From Ectopseudomonas oleovorans (GTDB lineage: Bacteria > Pseudomonadota > Gammaproteobacteria > Pseudomonadales > Pseudomonadaceae): DNA of 64,000 nucleotides. This document shows positions 62,697 through 64,000 of the stretch, piece after piece (the first letter of the stretch is position 1; each line of letters starts with the position of its first letter). Made by a program: the position numbers and the translations under genes. The stretch covers positions 1 through 64,000 of the forward strand of contig NZ_QASO01000030.1 of NCBI RefSeq assembly GCF_003052605.1, given 5' to 3'. The notes below the pieces were generated by a model, which searched no databases, was not told the origin of the DNA, and worked only from the letters and a program-made list of their open reading frames with translations.

Positions 62697-63818
62697 TCAT
62701 TCGACGTGCGCCTCACTCAGGGCCGGCTGCGGCGTACGCCGCCAGAGGTTGATCAACTGCACCACGGCGAGAATCGCCAGCACCAGCATGCTTGCCAGCA
62801 CCGGTAGCATCGCCAGCACCACTGGGTAACCAACCACCGTACTGACGTTGCCCCAACCGAACTGCACCTGATTCCAAGCACCCAAGGCCGAGAGCAGGCT
62901 CGCTCCTGCCACGAGAATCCAGCTCAGTGAATCCACCAGCCGTTGCGCCAGCAGTGGGAAGCGGTCGCGAATCATGCGGAATGTCATCAGCTCGCCCCGC
63001 CGCATGCCAGAGGCCACACCGACGAAGACCAGCCAGACGAACGCCAACCGTGAAAGCTCCTCGGCGCCCGGCCAGCCGGTGCCGAAGGCGTAGCGCAGCA
63101 CCACATTGGTAAACACCGCCACCACCATGAAGGCCATCAGCACCGCCATCAGGCCATCGGTCAGGCGATCGAACATGCGCGCGATGCGACCCTCATAGAT
63201 CGGTTCGGCGCCTAGCTGGGCTGCTTGGTTAGCGCTATCAATTTCGCTATCGAGCATATCCTGGGCCTGGCTCGACACGGCCTCCGTGGCTTCGCGACGA
63301 ACCCAGGCCTGGATATCGGCCACCAACGCTTGCCGCGACTGCTGCGCATCGACGACTCGTACGTATGGTTCACCTGCCGGGCTTTCGAGGGTGGCGAACT
63401 GGCTGTCGACCAGAGAAGTCGGCATGAAATGTCCAGGCCGAGCGCCGACACGCTGCACCGCGGTGGCGTGATCAATATCCAGATGCACGAACTGCAACCC
63501 CGGAACCACCTGACGCAGGCGCTCGCGGTAAGCGCGCTTGAGCGCCGAGCAGGCCAGCACGAAGCATTCACCTGCGGCCTGCGCGCCCTGAATCTGCTCG
63601 CACAGTGCATCCAGCCAGTGGCGACGGTCTTCGTCGCTCAGCGCGTTGTCCGCGCGCATGCGCTCTATGTTTTCGGGAGGATGGAAATGATCGGCTTCGA
63701 TATGGCGCCAACCGAGTGCGGTGGCGACCGCCTGGCTGATCTCGCTCTTGCCGGAGCCACTGACCCCCATGACCACCAGGGTGGTACGGGCGGCCAATGC
63801 GCAAGACTGCTGTTGCAT
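62697..63818 (-). CDS. Gluconokinase fused to TRAP small permease (GntK-DctQ fusion)
   Basis: 373 residues in one uninterrupted frame. Residues 1-175 are a thermoresistant-type gluconokinase: Walker A GVSGSGKS (18-25), EADHFHPPENIERM, ACSALKRAYRERLR, and the lid region ARPGHFMPTSLVDSQFATLE. A polar linker follows (176-214). Residues 215-363 are a DctQ domain with four membrane helices, containing VFTNVVLRYAFGTGWPGAEELSRLAFVWLVFVG. The kinase would thus be held at the cytoplasmic face of the transporter, coupling uptake to phosphorylation of gluconate to 6-phosphogluconate. GGAG precedes ATG 63818. Internal ATGs at codons 188 and 215 lack a well-placed ribosome site. Confidence 0.9.
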   Translation of the reverse strand: MQQQSCALAARTTLVVMGVSGSGKSEISQAVATALGWRHIEADHFHPPENIERMRADNALSDEDRRHWLDALCEQIQGAQAAGECFVLACSALKRAYRERLRQVVPGLQFVHLDIDHATAVQRVGARPGHFMPTSLVDSQFATLESPAGEPYVRVVDAQQSRQALVADIQAWVRREATEAVSSQAQDMLDSEIDSANQAAQLGAEPIYEGRIARMFDRLTDGLMAVLMAFMVVAVFTNVVLRYAFGTGWPGAEELSRLAFVWLVFVGVASGMRRGELMTFRMIRDRFPLLAQRLVDSLSWILVAGASLLSALGAWNQVQFGWGNVSTVVGYPVVLAMLPVLASMLVLAILAVVQLINLWRRTPQPALSEAHVE

Positions 63819-63867
63819 GGGAACTCCATGGGCACCATCGAGGTGGCGCCGCTCATTGTTTGATCCA

Positions 63868-63885
63868 AATGTCAGCGCTACCCAA
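63868..63885. promoter_or_regulatory. Possible GntR operator upstream of the fusion gene
   Basis: AATGTCAGCGCTACCC contains the AGCGCT core with partial symmetry (on the other strand GGGTAGCGCTGACA), resembling TAGCGCT sites reported for Pseudomonas GntR. It lies about 50 bp upstream of the first gene of the locus. Beyond it (63890-64000) I see no definable gene. Confidence 0.3.
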
Positions 63886-64000
63886 ATCATCCGACAACCC
63901 TATTTCGGCAACATTTCGTAGAGCATTTCCGCTAATGGCTATCACCCAGCGCTGGCCCGCTACTGGCTGCCCGCATTGTTCCTGCCACTGGCTGCACAGG

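Noticed and set aside
61337..62752. Plus-strand frame of 471 codons opposite the TRAP large permease
   Set aside because: Extremely His/Gln/Asp-rich, typical of the complement of membrane-protein codons.
63934..64000. Start of a plus-strand gene at the right edge
   Set aside because: Only about 22 codons are available, the best start lacks a ribosome site, and no motif can be read.

Overview
This 64 kb window looks like a chromosome segment from a GC-rich gammaproteobacterium of the genus Pseudomonas. Landmarks are oprF-sigX-cmpX-crfX-cmaX-rraA, ppsA/ppsR, thrH, cysB, oprI and a lipA-lifO lipase pair, in an order I remember from P. aeruginosa. The acnD/prpF methylcitrate operon and the TRAP-linked gluconokinase would fit the P. 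mendocina/alcaliphila group, but that placement is an inference from memory.

Layout. 1-1245: IS66 right end and a dead integrase at the 3' end of tRNA-Ser(GGA), the scarred edge of a former island. 1339-3413: small genes, among them one behind a perfect LexA box. 3642-6927: nitrate ABC transporter. 7025-8196: alginate lyase and a thioesterase. 8584-18659: nitrate assimilation proper, with the nasA transporter, a PP2C-kinase fusion, nirBD, nasC and a siroheme methyltransferase. The three nitrate transcription units (nrt, nasA, nirBD-nasC-cobA) each begin with a sigma54-type promoter and a double-hexaloop RNA whose second hairpin overlaps a terminator, the architecture of NasT (ANTAR) antitermination. 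18765-24369: oprF/sigX envelope cluster. 24494-27967: ppsA and its regulator ppsR. 27979-34994: GntR-prpB-prpC-acnD-prpF (propionate). 35213-38272: retropepsin / transglutaminase-like / ATP-grasp operon. 38356-39123: wreck of a MalT-type LuxR regulator. 39288-47796: pabB, thrH, an unusual cysH, cysB, usp, nucleotidase, ketopantoate reductase-like, thioredoxin, PilZ, DAHP synthase. 47894-56472: GNAT, GntP permease, oprI, L,D-transpeptidase, tesA, ABC exporter, greB. 56877-59097: lipase and foldase. 59101-63885: gluconate-type locus in which gluconokinase is fused to the small TRAP membrane subunit.

Functional picture. The first third supplies nitrate nitrogen: two transporters, NasC (nitrate to nitrite), NirBD (nitrite to ammonium) and CobA (siroheme for NirB). 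Candidate Hfq/Crc sites lie upstream of three carbon-use genes (prpC, the GntP permease, dctP). Imperfect intergenic palindromes, often with CGTAGGGTG- or GTAGGAGCGAG-type ends, punctuate the window. No rRNA, CRISPR or prophage structural genes were seen. Gene identities rest on reading translated motifs; no database search was run.
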